This document shows positions 46,900-58,795 of a stretch of 64,000 bases of DNA, in pieces. Position 1 is the stretch's first letter, and every line of letters starts with the position of its first letter. Source of the stretch: Eulemur rufifrons (Eukaryota > Chordata > Mammalia > Primates > Lemuridae); contig NC_090996.1 of NCBI RefSeq assembly GCF_041146395.1, positions 31,706,738 through 31,770,737 on the forward strand, written 5' to 3'. A model generated the notes under the pieces. That model saw only the letters and a program-made list of their open reading frames with translations, made no database searches and was not told where the DNA came from. A program made the translations under genes and the position numbers.

Positions 46900-47225
46900 T
46901 TTGCTGTTACACCTGCCCACAGACACTCAGGTCTCCGTGGTACTTCCTATCCTGATCAAAATCCAAGTTACTTCCTCAAGAAGACATTCTCTGATCTTCC
47001 TGAACAGAAGAGGACTCTATCCCTCACTACCTACTGTCTTGCCATATTTCCTCCAGCTGAGATTATATAAAATATCCATGTTGTGTCTTTTTGCTTATTG
47101 TCCACCTTCCTTCCACCAGACTGTGAGCTCCCTGAGAGTCAAAACCTTGTCTGTGATGTGTACTGTCTCATCCTCAGGACCTGGAACACTTGCAAAGCAT
47201 TTAATAAATACTTTGGAATGAATGT
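46900..47225 (+). mobile_element. L2 LINE 3' end, sense
   Basis: 'agactgtgagctccctgaga', 'ctcatcctcaggacctggaa' and 'catttaataaatactttgga' are the conserved L2 3' end. Confidence 0.8.
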
Positions 47226-47407
47226 GCACACCAATGTTGCGATTCCTAGCTAGAGGTCCATGCCTTCAGATACGTAAATGTCTCTGCCACACAGATAAAG
47301 GCAAGTTCCCATCTCTTTTTGAGGCTTTGCAGAGTTCTAGAGAGGAAGATCTGGCTCCACTCACATCACATTCTGGACATTAACAGGTTAGTGTAATTGA
47401 TTTCAAA

Positions 47408-48233
47408 CCTGTGTGTCCATACTACCCAAAGTGATTTACAGATACAATGTGATCTCCATCAAAATACCAATGTCATATTTCACACACCTAGAAAAAATAA
47501 TTCTATGCTTCATTTGGAACCAGAAAAGAGCTCGAATAGCCAAAGCAACCTTAAGCAAAAGGAACAAATCTGGAGATATCACATTACCAGACTTCAAACT
47601 ATACTACAAGGATATAGAAACCAAAACAGCATGGTACTGGCACAAAAACATAGAGAACAACAGAACAGAAAACTCAGATATAAAACCATCCACATAGAGC
47701 CAACTAATCTTTGACAAAGCAGACAACAATATACACTGGAGACAGAATCCCTATTCAGTAAGTGGGGCTGGAAAAGTTGGATAGCCACATGCAGAAGATT
47801 GAAACAGGATCCACATCTCTCACCACTCTCAAAAATTAATTTAAGATGGATAACAGACTTAAATGTAAGGCATGAAACCATAATAATTCTAGAAGAAAAT
47901 GTAGGAAAAGCTCTTCTAGATATAGGCCTAGAGAAACAATTTATGAGGACGAACCCAATGGCAACCACAGCAACAATAAAAATAAACAAATAGGACTTGA
48001 TTAAATTAAAAAGGTTTTGCACAGCCAAGGAAATGATCAACAGAGCAAACAGACAACTTACAGAATGTGCAAAAATATTTGCAAGCGACTCATCCAATAC
48101 AGGATTAATAACCAGAATCTACAAAGAACTCAAACAAGTCAGCAAGGAAAAATCAACCCACCCCACTGAAAAGTGGGCAAAAGACATGAAAAGAAGATTT
48201 CAAAACAAGATAGACAAATGGCTGATGACCACA
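47408..48233 (+). mobile_element. L1 ORF2 C-terminal fragment, sense, lacking its 3' end
   Basis: Translation in one frame gives [20 protein letters not shown] and [12 protein letters not shown], the conserved C-terminal part of L1 ORF2p beyond RT. Later frames are broken by stops and shifts. The copy stops abruptly at about 48233 near 'gatagacaaatggctgatga', before the 3' UTR, which L1 insertions normally retain. Confidence 0.9.
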
Positions 48234-48409
48234 TGTATTTTCCCAAATGGAAGTTTACACTGAACCCTACAGAAATGATATCAGGACAGACCTGGCTTTG
48301 CAGAAGGTTTATAGGGACCTGTTTTGTTCCACCAGTTACAACTCCCAAACTCTCGAGATGTGCGAAATCACCTCCAGGGTCTTAAGTGCCCCGCTGAAGA
48401 GCAATGCCG

Positions 48410-48642
48410 CAGACCAGTGATGAATAAACTTTTCCTGGGAGGGAGCAGATTGCGTGTATCTTCAAAGTTAGGACATACGGTTTCCATTGCAAAACTCAAC
48501 TCTGCTATCCTAGCAGGAAAGCAATCATAGACAATATGTAAACAAATGAGTATGCCTGCGCTCCCATAAAACTTAATTTACATTAACAGACACAGGCCAG
48601 AGGTGGCCTGCGGTGTGTAGACTGCCATCCCCTGGTGTTAGA
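48410..48642. mobile_element. hAT-Charlie-type MITE (MER3-like, name tentative)
   Basis: 'cagaccagtgatgaataaac' at one end and 'catcccctggtgttag' at the other enclose 'caactctgctatcctagcag', 'gcaatcatagacaatatgta' and 'cataaaacttaatttacatt', the interior of a well-known short hAT-Charlie element of placental mammals. It has no coding capacity. Confidence 0.65.
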
Positions 48643-48799
48643 CTGTGCCAGCATTAATCAGAATAATGCCTGCAGCTCAGTCTTGTCAGAAAAGCCCTGC
48701 CTCTTGCAATGAATTAAGAAAATGTGCTGTAGTAATGCTTGTCACCAATCTGTCTGCAGTAAGAGGAAGTCCCAGCATTCTGACAGTTGTGGCTAGCAG

Positions 48800-49165
48800 C
48801 TCTGGTTATTATATGAAAAGTAATTGGAGACTGCTGGATCAAATGGTAGTTCTACTATTTGTTATCCTGGATACAATTGGAGCCCATTCTACGAAGGGAA
48901 GTATCACAAAAATGGAAAAGCAAGCACCACATGTACTCACCATCAGATTGGTACTAATTGATCAACACTTATGTGCACATACAGTAGTAACATTCATTGG
49001 GGATCGGGCAGGTGGGAGGGGGAGGAGTGGATGGGGATATTCACACCTAATAGGTGCAGTGCACACCGTCTGGGGGATGGGCACGCTTGTAGCTCTGACT
49101 TGGGTGGGGCAAAGGCAATATATGTAACCTAAACGTTTGTGCCCCCGTACTATGCTGAAATAAAA
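48800..49165 (+). mobile_element. L1 3' end and 3' UTR, strepsirrhine type, sense
   Basis: 'aagcaccacatgtactcacc', 'ttgatcaacacttatgtgca', a G-rich tract at about 49000-49040, 'ggcaatatatgtaacctaaa' and 'actatgctgaaataaaaa' form the lemur-type L1 3' end with poly-A. It is in good condition. Confidence 0.9.
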
Positions 49166-50740
49166 AAAAAAAAGAGAGAAAACTTTTAAAAAAAATAGAA
49201 GTAACTTGAGATACCTTTATTTGAATCTAATGTTAGAAGAGAATTCAAATGTTAGGTCATACAGATTGTTTTAAAAAATATCCAGTTGTGGTAGAGTCTG
49301 TTTACTGTTTAAAAAAATCCCATTTTCCCCTTTTTCCCGAACTCACAGTTGGACTACATTTCCCAGCATCCCAGCAACAAAATGTGATTGAAAAAACGTA
49401 TACCATTTCCAAAATGAGGCTTGTTTAAATTTCCTTTCCACTGGCTGGATGCAGCGTACAATGATGGTGGCATTGACCATGCTGAGGAGACCCCAGGGAA
49501 GACTGATCCAGAAATGGGGAGAACCTGGATCTCTGACCCACTGCAGGGAAGAAAGCCACCTGCCAATCAAGAACGCCCAGTGTCAACTATAACTGGAAAA
49601 AAAAACCCACTTCTATTGTATATGAGTCATTGTCATTTAGTGGGAGTCTCTATACATTACAGCATATAGCTAGCTAGTTAAAAATAAATTCATCAACTTC
49701 TTTAGTAAAAAGTGGAATATGGGCACAAACATGCTTTTACTGTTGACTATTTAACCAGGTGCCCAAAAGAAAGCAGAAAAGGTAAGTTCAGGAAAAACGA
49801 TGACACATTGGCTTCTGCAGAAAGGCCTGACACTTCCCACAAATGGTCCTCTCATTTGGGATTGGGGTTCCATCTCAGTCAGATGTGCAGCCTCCCATAT
49901 GGACCATGGTCTGACTTCCCCCGAAGTGTAAGTGGGCAGTGTCCTTGCGTCTATATATGGATTCGGAATCAGAGCTCAGCAAGGCAAGCTACAACGTCAA
50001 GGGATGGGTACAGTCGTTCACAAAGTTCCTGCAAGGCTATGGGGGTGGGGACTGGCGCATCACATGAGGATTAGCGAGCGAGGAAACGCAATCCCACAGC
50101 CCAGCAGACAGTGCCAAAAAGAAGGGAAACGTGGCTGAGTCTCCACCCATCTGCTGCTAATGGCAGTGCTGATTTCTCATGCGCACGCCGACAGACGAGA
50201 TCTATACATAGCCACTTGCGAAGGAGGGAAATACGAGTGTTTGCGTTGATTTTCTCCCAGATGGGGAAAGGTTGATGGAAAGCATAGAGACATTTCATGT
50301 GGGAGAAGTTCTTTACTTGGAGGAAATGAGGGCTTTTCCTGTGGCCATATTTATCGGAAAGGACGATCTCCAATACAGATGTATTTTGGAATTATTAGCA
50401 TCAGTGAATGAGACTGTTTAAAGCCACTGGGAAGCTCTCTGTTATTCTTCTGTAAAGTGGCAAATGCCATTTGCAGAAGGAAAAACAGCCACTAACGAAA
50501 TAATTATTTCCGTAAACTGTATTTATTTCGGGTAATGGGTTTGCAGTGCGCAAAGATACAACTGTCTATGGGGTGACATCCAAATGGCCCTTATTTGCAG
50601 CGTGGAGCTCACAGGGCTTGTGCATCACATGGATATTTCTTTTAGTACACAAATCTAGGACCCATCCCAAAACAATTGCATTGAGCGGTTGGGATTCAGG
50701 CTCAAAAATATCCTATACTTTCAATTATCTGTTAGCAGCA
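49166..50740. other. single-copy DNA
   Basis: No gene is supported. The frames at 49712-50074 (plus) and 50071-50373 (minus) have no recognised domain or splice context. Confidence 0.5.
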
Positions 50741-50744
50741 AAAA

Positions 50745-51172
50745 GATAAAGCCCTAACTCTCAGTACTTCCAAACGTGGACTTATATGAAAACAGTGTCA
50801 CTGCAGATGTAATTAGTGAAAATGACGTCACCGTAGAGTAGGGTGGGTCTCGAACCCAATATGCCTGATGTCTCTATAAGAAAATGACCACGTTAAGACA
50901 GAGACATGTGGAAAACACCACATGAAGATGAAGCCAGAGACCGGAGTGAGACATCTACGAGCCAAGGAATACCAAACAATTGCGGACAAACCACCAGGAG
51001 CTGGGCAAGAGCCACGGGACAGATACTTCCTCAGAGCCTCTGGATAAAACCAACCTTGCTGACACCTTGATTTCTGACTTCTGGACATCAGAACTGTGAG
51101 ACGACAGATTTCCGTCATTCTAAGCCATCAGTTTGTGCTATTTTGTCAGAGCAGCTCTAGGATGCCAACACA
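50745..51172 (+). mobile_element. MaLR LTR (MLT1-like), sense
   Basis: 'aaagccctaactctcagtac', 'gatgtctctataagaaaatg', 'catgtggaaaacaccacatg', 'gctgacaccttgatttctga' and 'cagaactgtgagacgacaga' are in MLT1 order. It is diverged. Confidence 0.9.
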
Positions 51173-51470
51173 ATGCCTCCCTGTGACTGCTTTGTCCAGT
51201 GCTGATCAAGACTGACTGGACCCAAGCGGCCGGGTCTGATTTTATTATTTTTTTTAATAACCACCTACTTCCCAGGTAGACACCAATATTCTTTATGAAA
51301 AACTCTCAATGATGTCCATTCTTGACACTCAGCATGATATTTAAAGATGGTTGGAAGGCAGGAAGCACATGCAACACTTAGACACTTAGAGAGAAGGTAT
51401 TCTTTATGCCTTCAGTTTATTACTGTCCATTTCAAACATCCTTACCTGGAAGCAGGTGGTCTGAAACGCA

Positions 51471-51538
51471 TCAGAAATGACAATTGTTTCAAGAAAAAAA
51501 CGCTTCAGAAATGATAAGTGTTTCAAGAAAAAAACGTT
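51471..51538. repeat. 34-bp tandem duplication
   Basis: 'tcagaaatgacaattgtttc' at 51471 recurs at 51505 as 'tcagaaatgataagtgtttc', both followed by 'aagaaaaaaacg'. Confidence 0.85.
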
Positions 51539-51659
51539 ATCTGAATCATGCTGTCTACAGAAAATATTATTAATATTTTACATGGGACATTCGATATTTT
51601 TGATGAATCCCCAAAATATTGCCTATTCATTATAAGAAACTTATAATGTAGAAAGAGAA

Positions 51660-51935
51660 AGTTCCTCCTAAACCCACTTCCTGCAGAAAAATTCTGATTA
51701 TTAATTAGTGTATATTCTTGTGCATTTTTTAGAGTATCTGTATCTACTTATCCTCCTTTTTCAACAATGAGCTCACATTACCAATATTGTTCTATAACTT
51801 GCTCATTCTACTTAATAAAACATGGACATCCTCACAGTGTAGATTCAGATTTCTATCTCATTATGTTTAATAATCACCTGGTATTCCATGGTATTTTGTA
51901 AACATGTCATATTTACAATGTCCTTACATGGAAAT
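51660..51935 (-). mobile_element. L1M fragment, antisense
   Basis: 'ttgttctataacttgctcat', 'ggacatcctcacagtgtaga' and 'tcacctggtattccatggta' are antisense old L1 3' text. The next element has inserted into it. Confidence 0.65.
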
Positions 51936-51940
51936 TATAC

Positions 51941-52103
51941 TTTTTTTTTTTTTTTTGATACAAAGTCTCCCTCTGTCACTCAGGCTAGAGTGCAGTTGTG
52001 TCATCAGAGCTCACTGCAACCCCCAGTTCCTGGGCTCAAGTAATCCTCCTGCCTTGGCCTCCCAAAGTACTGGGATTACAGGTGTGAGCCACCATGCCCA
52101 GCC
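51941..52103 (-). mobile_element. Alu monomer (FLAM-like), antisense
   Basis: A 16-nt poly-T (51941-51956) is followed by one arm only: 'ctctgtcactcaggctagag', 'ccaaagtactgggattacag' and 'ccaccatgcccagcc'. One 7SL-derived arm with its own tail indicates a free left monomer older than dimeric Alus. Confidence 0.85.
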
Positions 52104-53160
52104 CTACTGTTTACTTTTAATGTGAAGTTTTGGGGGTGGAAGACATGAGGAGAGCTTACAGTTTTACCATACTCAACACTTCACTGCATGTAGGAACTAT
52201 TCCGCCCTTCTGTTCCATATATTATCACAGGGACCTCTGCTCTGAACCAGCCCCCCGCCCAGGCCTTTGCATGAAACTGCTCTCCATTCTTCTCAAGTGG
52301 ATCCTCGTTGCAAATTATTTTCCAAACTGAAAATCCTTTAGCAAAGATGACAGCCAAGCAGATGACAAGGAGAAGAACACAGTGGGAGAGGTGCTTGGAA
52401 GCTGATGCTAATGGCTGCCTCGCGTCCTGCCTGTGGACCAAGGCACAAGCACCGCGAGTGCAAAGTATTAATCAGGCCTGACAGTTCCCGAGCTGTGGTA
52501 TTTATCATGTGAATTCCAAAACACACGCGCACACACGCACACACACACACGCACACGCATGCTGGGACTGGCACCTGCCTCCTCTCACTTGGCTCAAGAA
52601 CCGCATGGAGGCTTTGTTTGTCCAGTCGAGTTTGGAAATCCCCACCTTCAGTTTTAAGAAAACCGTCCTCCGGAATAAACATTTTAAACATCCGGGAAAC
52701 GAACTGGATGCCCTGGCCTCACGGAGAGTTCGTCATCAAATTCCAACTGTCCTGCAGAAGCCGTTTCTGCTGTAAGACAATGTACAACTGAAGCTTATGT
52801 AAGGCAATATATCTAATCAGAGCTTTGCACATACACACATGCATATACAAGTGCATTTATTTAATTTCTGTGAAAGCAGGGGCAGTGCTAGTTCTATGGA
52901 AAAACATACACGTGGAGAGTAGCACATTGTCATATAACTGTCAGTAAATACTTGCTGAATAAACAAATGCGTTACTATATCTATTGATGAATATGATTTT
53001 TAAAAAGGCTCAGAGGCAAAAAAAAAAAAAAAAAAAAAAATGTCATTTAAATATATGGGCCTATCCTAGGGGAAATGTCTGATTCTAAGGCTGGAACAGG
53101 AGAAAAACGATGAGCGTGAAACATACTGTAGAGCAGAAAGTAAGGACATCTCCGAACACA
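52104..53160. other. single-copy DNA with microsatellites
   Basis: An imperfect (CA)n with CG interruptions lies at 52520-52558 and a poly-A run at 53018-53040. No gene is supported. Confidence 0.5.
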
Positions 53161-53164
53161 GACA

Positions 53165-53591
53165 TTCCAATTACAAAGGGATGAGCACCTGTGTGTACAC
53201 ACAATGGACTATCACTCAGCCTTTAAAAGAAAGGAAATTCTGACACCTGCTGCCGCCCAGGCGAACCTGGAGGACCTCATGCTAAGTGACATAAGCTAGT
53301 CACAAAAAGACAAATACTATATGATTCTACTTATATGGGACACTTAGAGTTGCCAAAGTCACCCAGACAGGGAAATGGTGGCTGTCAGGGGCTGGGAGGT
53401 GGAGGAAACGGGGAGGTATTGTTTAACGGCTACAGAGTTTCAGCTTTTAGGGGAAGAGTTGTGGAGAGGGGTGGTGGGGATGGCTGTACATCATTGGGAA
53501 CGTACTTACAACACTGCACTGTACCTAAAAATAGTTAAGATGGTAAATTCAATGTTATGTATATTTTATCACAATTTTCCAAAAAGTTGAG

Positions 53592-53592
<1 letters not shown>
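53165..53592 (+). mobile_element. L1M 3' end, sense
   Basis: 'acaatggactatcactcagc', 'taagtgacataagctagtca', 'actatatgattctacttata', 'tggctgtcaggggctgggag' and 'taagatggtaaattcaatgt' are the ordered motifs of an old L1M 3' end. It ends at a (CA)n run. Confidence 0.85.

Positions 53593-53594
<2 letters not shown>

Positions 53595-53623
<29 letters not shown>
53595..53623. repeat. (CA)n microsatellite
   Basis: A perfect CA run grows from the A-rich tail of the L1M fragment, a common origin for microsatellites. Confidence 0.95.
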
Positions 53624-53808
53624 GAAGGGATCAGGGCAGGTTAAAGGGACTAAGTACCCAACGTGAAAGAGCTTCCTGTGGCGAAACCTGGAACCAAGTG
53701 AACAACAATGTAACACAAGAGTCTCCTAACGGGGAAGGGGGAGACAGGAGGGTGAGCGTCCGAGTGACGTGACAGGAGAGGGCCTTGCTTGGCCACTGCT
53801 GGCTTTCA

Positions 53809-54218
<410 letters not shown>

Positions 54219-54221
54219 GTG

Positions 54222-54360
54222 AGAACTGTTATCTCCATTTGGCAGATGAGAACACTAAGGTGCATAAACAAACAAACAAAACTCACAAAGCAGTGAACAA
54301 TAACACTAGGATTTAAATCTGTCTTTCAGGCTCCAAAACACAGGCTTTTCCCCACAGGGC
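54222..54360 (-). mobile_element. MIR SINE fragment, antisense
   Basis: 'tatctccatttggcagatga' and 'aacactaggatttaaatctg' fit the antisense MIR core. Confidence 0.75.
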
Positions 54361-54534
54361 ACTATATGGCTTTACTTTGAATTATTTTCACTTAATTTAG
54401 ATAGCTACTATTAGTTATAACATAAATCAATGCTTCCCTAGAAAGAATTTGAGAAAAAGTGATTATTTCAAAAATGCAAACTCAAATTATGTCCAATAAG
54501 ACTTGTGAATTAAGAATATGAGTAATTAATGAAA

Positions 54535-54740
54535 TAGTATCTCTTGAGCACCTACTGTTTCAGGTGCTGTTTACACATTGTCTCACTAAATTCTCTCAAA
54601 ATTCTGTGTAGCAAAGATTTTATCTTTTGACATAGAAGATGATAAAAATGAGAGAGGATTCATCACCTACCAAAGCTTACGTGGTGAGGGGCACAGCTGA
54701 GGTTTTAGGTCAAGCTTATGTTGCTCTCCAGGTTTGCACT
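54535..54740 (-). mobile_element. MIR SINE, antisense
   Basis: 'tcttgagcacctactgtttc', 'aggtgctgtttacacattgt' and, further on, 'gtggtgaggggcacagctga' fit the antisense MIR layout. Confidence 0.7.
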
Positions 54741-55249
54741 GCTTCTGTTTCAGTAGGCTGCCAACTCCAGAAGCAAAGACGTTTGTGGACAAAGATAACT
54801 CAAAAAGCTAAATGACAACGTAACACATCTTAAGTATGTTCTCCCCAGTCTGTGGTAGCTCATTAGCAGGTGAAACGTTATTTTTTGTCTTTGTTGTTAC
54901 CAGTGAATTTTGGAACCACATACCCCATGGGGAAATTTAAAAATGCTGAAATAACCATTTCTGTCTTATTTGTGCACACATCTGCACACAAAGACACAAA
55001 ACATGAAGCTAGTGACAGAGAAAGAGAGACAGAGAATCCCAGTCACCTATGGTGACTGAAAAATGGTTGTCTGATTATAACACTTATATTAAATGAATTA
55101 TTATATGCTAATGTAAGGATCTGGACATGAAAGCTAAGATTCCCCTTCCCTTTTTACTCCTATTAACCATCATGAATTGTTTCTGGAAGATTCTAAAGTC
55201 CAATCCAATATCTTTCTGTTGTTGCTTGATGTCAGTAGTCACATGTGTG

Positions 55250-55350
55250 CCCATCCGGTCACCCACAAATTCTCCAGGGAGCTTGTTAACACTCGAGTCC
55301 TGAGTTCCATCCTTAAGGATTGCTATCGAGCAGATCTGGAATGCAGTGGC
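55250..55350. mobile_element. MER20-like fragment
   Basis: 'tctccagggagcttgttaac' with the surrounding text resembles MER20, a hAT-Charlie MITE. It is short. Confidence 0.5.
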
Positions 55351-55559
55351 CTCCGCAACATTTAAAAATATACAGTCATTTTTGGAGATGTGAAACTTCA
55401 GATTCATCAAGATAAAAATTTGCCAGAATATGTGAATTCCAGGAAGAAATGGCATTCTGAGACAGTGGCATGCAAGGAATGTCAGAAGCAAGACTTCACA
55501 GGATTCCTAGTTCAGCTTCTGTGTATCCGTGCAAATCTCTGCCTATCTCTCCCCAATAC

Positions 55560-55775
55560 CTGCGTTGTTGTACTACTAGAAGTATGTTCAGCATTACAGG
55601 ACACACATCTTGGAGTATGGTTTCTCGTGGACTGCTTTATAACGAAATGCCACTCTGAACACAAGCTCCCTGAAGGCAGGGACTGCACTGTCTTGTTCTC
55701 TGCTATGGCATCTATGCTGTGCACACAGCCTGGCAGGGAATAAGCACCCAGTTTGAACAACGAATGAGTACTATG
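55560..55775 (+). mobile_element. L2 LINE 3' end, sense
   Basis: 'cacaagctccctgaaggcag' and 'acacagcctggcagggaata' are L2 3' terminal motifs. Confidence 0.75.
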
Positions 55776-57235
55776 CTTTCACCCTTTACTGGAAGTCACT
55801 ACCTACAGCAAAAATGAGAGATTCACTCCAATGACTTATCCCCTGGATTATTGTATTTGAGCAAAATGCTGTCATTTTTTATTTCCCTCTTTGGGGCTTA
55901 TTAAGACTGAAAATTCAAAGCAGGCAGAAAGTTGATATTGCCGCCATGCAAGACCCAGCCCACAGTGTGCTTATTATTATAAAATCACAAATAAATAAAG
56001 CAGAACTCCGAACTAGATGTACAGCAATGAAAACAATACCAGAAGGCTAACTATAAAAGCTAACATTATGTTACGAAGGTGAAATTGTGGATGATATTTT
56101 CTCTACTTTTTATTTGCTTAATTGTCTATGTTGATTTTACTATCAACTATTCATTGACATTTTGAAAAGTCAACTACTCATATCTTAAGCACAGATATTT
56201 GGTAAGAAAGAAATCATTACAGAATCTTGAATTCACACATTCTTATTGAACCTCAGAACATTACAGATCTCGAATATGTATGTGTGCATGTGCATGCATA
56301 ATAAAGTGTTCAACCATGCACAAAACTAGAACATATTTTATAATGACTCCCACATACCCGTTACCCATATTCAACAGTAATGAAGATTTTGCTACATTAG
56401 CTTTAATTTGCTATTTACCTATTCATTTATTTGCTGAAGTATTTTAAGCAACTCCAGAGTTCCTATCATTTAATCTCTACATCATGACCCATTTGTGCCA
56501 CTAAAAGGTGATGATAATGCTTTCATCCTTTGTGATAAAATCAACAATATGAGATTTAGAGTCTTTTTGCAAGTAAAAGCCTGTTTAAAGTTCATATGGT
56601 CCATCTATGGTAGTTTCCTGTCCTTATTTTTTTTTTCCTTTCCCCCTCTGCTGTAGAGACTGCTGGGCTTTTCACAGCGAGTACAGGAGGCTGGAATGCA
56701 AAGGCACGGGGAGTGTGCAAACAGAAAAGGGAGCGGGAGAAGTGGAAGGGACTAGAACGGAACCCACAAGGGCTCTTGGTGTTTCAAGGACAGACCTGCA
56801 AAATTCACAAGACGACAAAAAAGCAGCTGGGGGAAAGGACCCCCTCTGGCAGGAGAACCCCAAGGCTGGGAGAAGAAAAAGCAGCTCAAAGTTAGAAAGT
56901 CACAAACTTTACTGAATGGCCTACTCACCCCAGAGATGTGACACATAACCAAGTTTGGGATCACAGCTCTACAGAAGGAAGAAACACAAGGCCAGTCGAT
57001 TTCCACAGACATCTGTCTGTGTCTATAAAATGCCCAAACAGCGGGATAAAACACAAAACACGCGGCCAATTATCCAGATGTTAACACTAAAATTAAGGCT
57101 GTTTTGATGTCCAGCAATCACTGTCCAGATGTCCTCGTAGAGGGGGTGGAGCAGGATCCCTGCTGTCCACACTGCCGTGAGCCCAACGGTGCTTAACCCC
57201 AGCTGCACACACACAGTCAGCCGGGAGCTTTCAGC
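55776..57235. other. single-copy DNA
   Basis: No gene is supported. About 56300-56500 may be a very old LINE fragment, but I cannot name it. Overlapping frames of up to 105 codons at 56607-57069 have no recognised domain. Confidence 0.45.
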
Positions 57236-57239
57236 AAGT

Positions 57240-57360
57240 CCCGACACCCAGAGCCCACCCGGAGGAGCCTCGGAATCATTTGGTCTATAGTGGGGCCAAA
57301 GCGTCAGTATTTTTTAAAGCCTCTAGATGCTTCCAATGTGTGTGAGTGCTGAGATCTAAT
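57240..57360. mobile_element. MER20-like hAT MITE fragment
   Basis: 'ggaggagcctcggaatcatt' and 'tttttaaagcctctagatgc' resemble the MER20 core. Confidence 0.55.
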
Positions 57361-57849
57361 CGCAAAAGCAAGGATCTTAAATCAATAGTCCATATTGATC
57401 GCACAGATTTTTGGTTTGTGTAGGAGGTAGTAGCCTTCACACTAATTTTTTAAAAAATAGATTCATTTAAACTAAAAAAAAAAACTTAAAAAAAAAAAAC
57501 TGAGCTATGTCATACAAGACTCCAATTTGCAGGTTTTCTTGAAAAAACCAGAAGCCCTGGCCATCTGGGTTGCATCCTCAGGTGGCCACGCTTCCCTCTG
57601 AACCATTGTTTTCTGCCACACACGTGACCCCGAGAAACCTGAGTGGTGAGACTCTTGTCCATAAGGAATGCCGGGAGATTCAGATCTTTCCATGGAAAGA
57701 ATTATTCAGCCAAGGCCACAATGGCAATTACTATTTTCCATTTGCAACTCTTTGTTTTTTGCTGCTGGAATGCCGAGTAGATCATGCTGGTAAGTAAACA
57801 CTTACTGAAATTAATGAAAATCGTGTCTTCTTTTTTCTTGGGTGCACTG

Positions 57850-58035
57850 ATGATGAAAAGTGAGTGATCAGAGCACTGGCCCAGGCAGGACTCTCAGTCT
57901 CCAGCTCTGGTTTTACTGCTCATTAGTGACAGGAGTTTGGGCAGGAGCCTTAATGACTCCAGACCTCAGTGATTTTATCTGCGTATGACAGGGGTGGGCT
58001 TTGGTTGGGTTGTCTTTCCGTTTTTAAACTCTGCG
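57850..58035 (+). mobile_element. MIR SINE, sense
   Basis: 'tccagctctggttttactgc', 'tttgggcaggagccttaatg' and 'ctcagtgattttatctgcgt' follow MIR. Confidence 0.75.
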
Positions 58036-58479
58036 TTTTTCTAAGTGCTAAATGATAGCTGTAGGAACCCACAGAAGGGATAAAGCAGTGAGTGGAAAAG
58101 AAAAATTGCATTTCCAGCCCATCTTGAGTCCAGACATGGTTCACGGAGGAACATATGATCGGTCCACGCATCAGGGAGTACCTGACCACCTTGCGGATGA
58201 GACTAATGGAGCTGGAGCAGGACGAGGCTTTCCCAGGAGTGCCCACCTGGTCTCCCAGCACCAGGCACAGCCCCATCCTGCAGGTGGCCTTTCTGTAAGA
58301 ACATCCTGGCATCTTGGGGGTCAGCAGCTAGGGTTGCAGCACACTGATTCTCTCCCCTTCTGGCTGGAGGACTGACCACCAAGTCATGAGATTTAGCTGC
58401 CTTCCCTCCTTATTCTAGAGAGAGAAGTCCATACTCAGACAAATAAAGTTTGCTGTTGTTCTTACAAACAGCTTACGAA

Positions 58480-58795
58480 AAAACAAAAGCACAAGCCATG
58501 AAAAGAAAAAAATAATAAACTGGACTTCCTCAAAATTAGAAATTTTGTATATCAAAAGACACTATCAAAAGCAATTAAAAGCAACCCTTTAAACGGAGAT
58601 GGGAGAAAATATCTGTAAATCATATATCTGACAAGGTATTAATATCCAGAATATATTCTATAAAGAACATCTCAAACTCAACAGCAGCAACAAACAACAA
58701 TCCATTTTTTTAAAAAATGGGCAAATGATTTAAATAGATATTTCTCCAAAGAAGATATACAAACAGCCAATAAGCAGCTTAGGGAATATATAACA
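58480..58795 (+). mobile_element. L1M ORF2 fragment, sense
   Basis: 'aataaactggacttcctcaa', 'aggtattaatatccagaata', 'aaaaaatgggcaaatgattt' and 'tctccaaagaagatatacaa' are the conserved end of L1 ORF2. Stops are frequent. Confidence 0.85.

Noticed and set aside
47397..48263. Several frames that could be listed as separate genes
   Set aside because: They are pieces of one decayed L1 ORF2 in different frames and its antisense.
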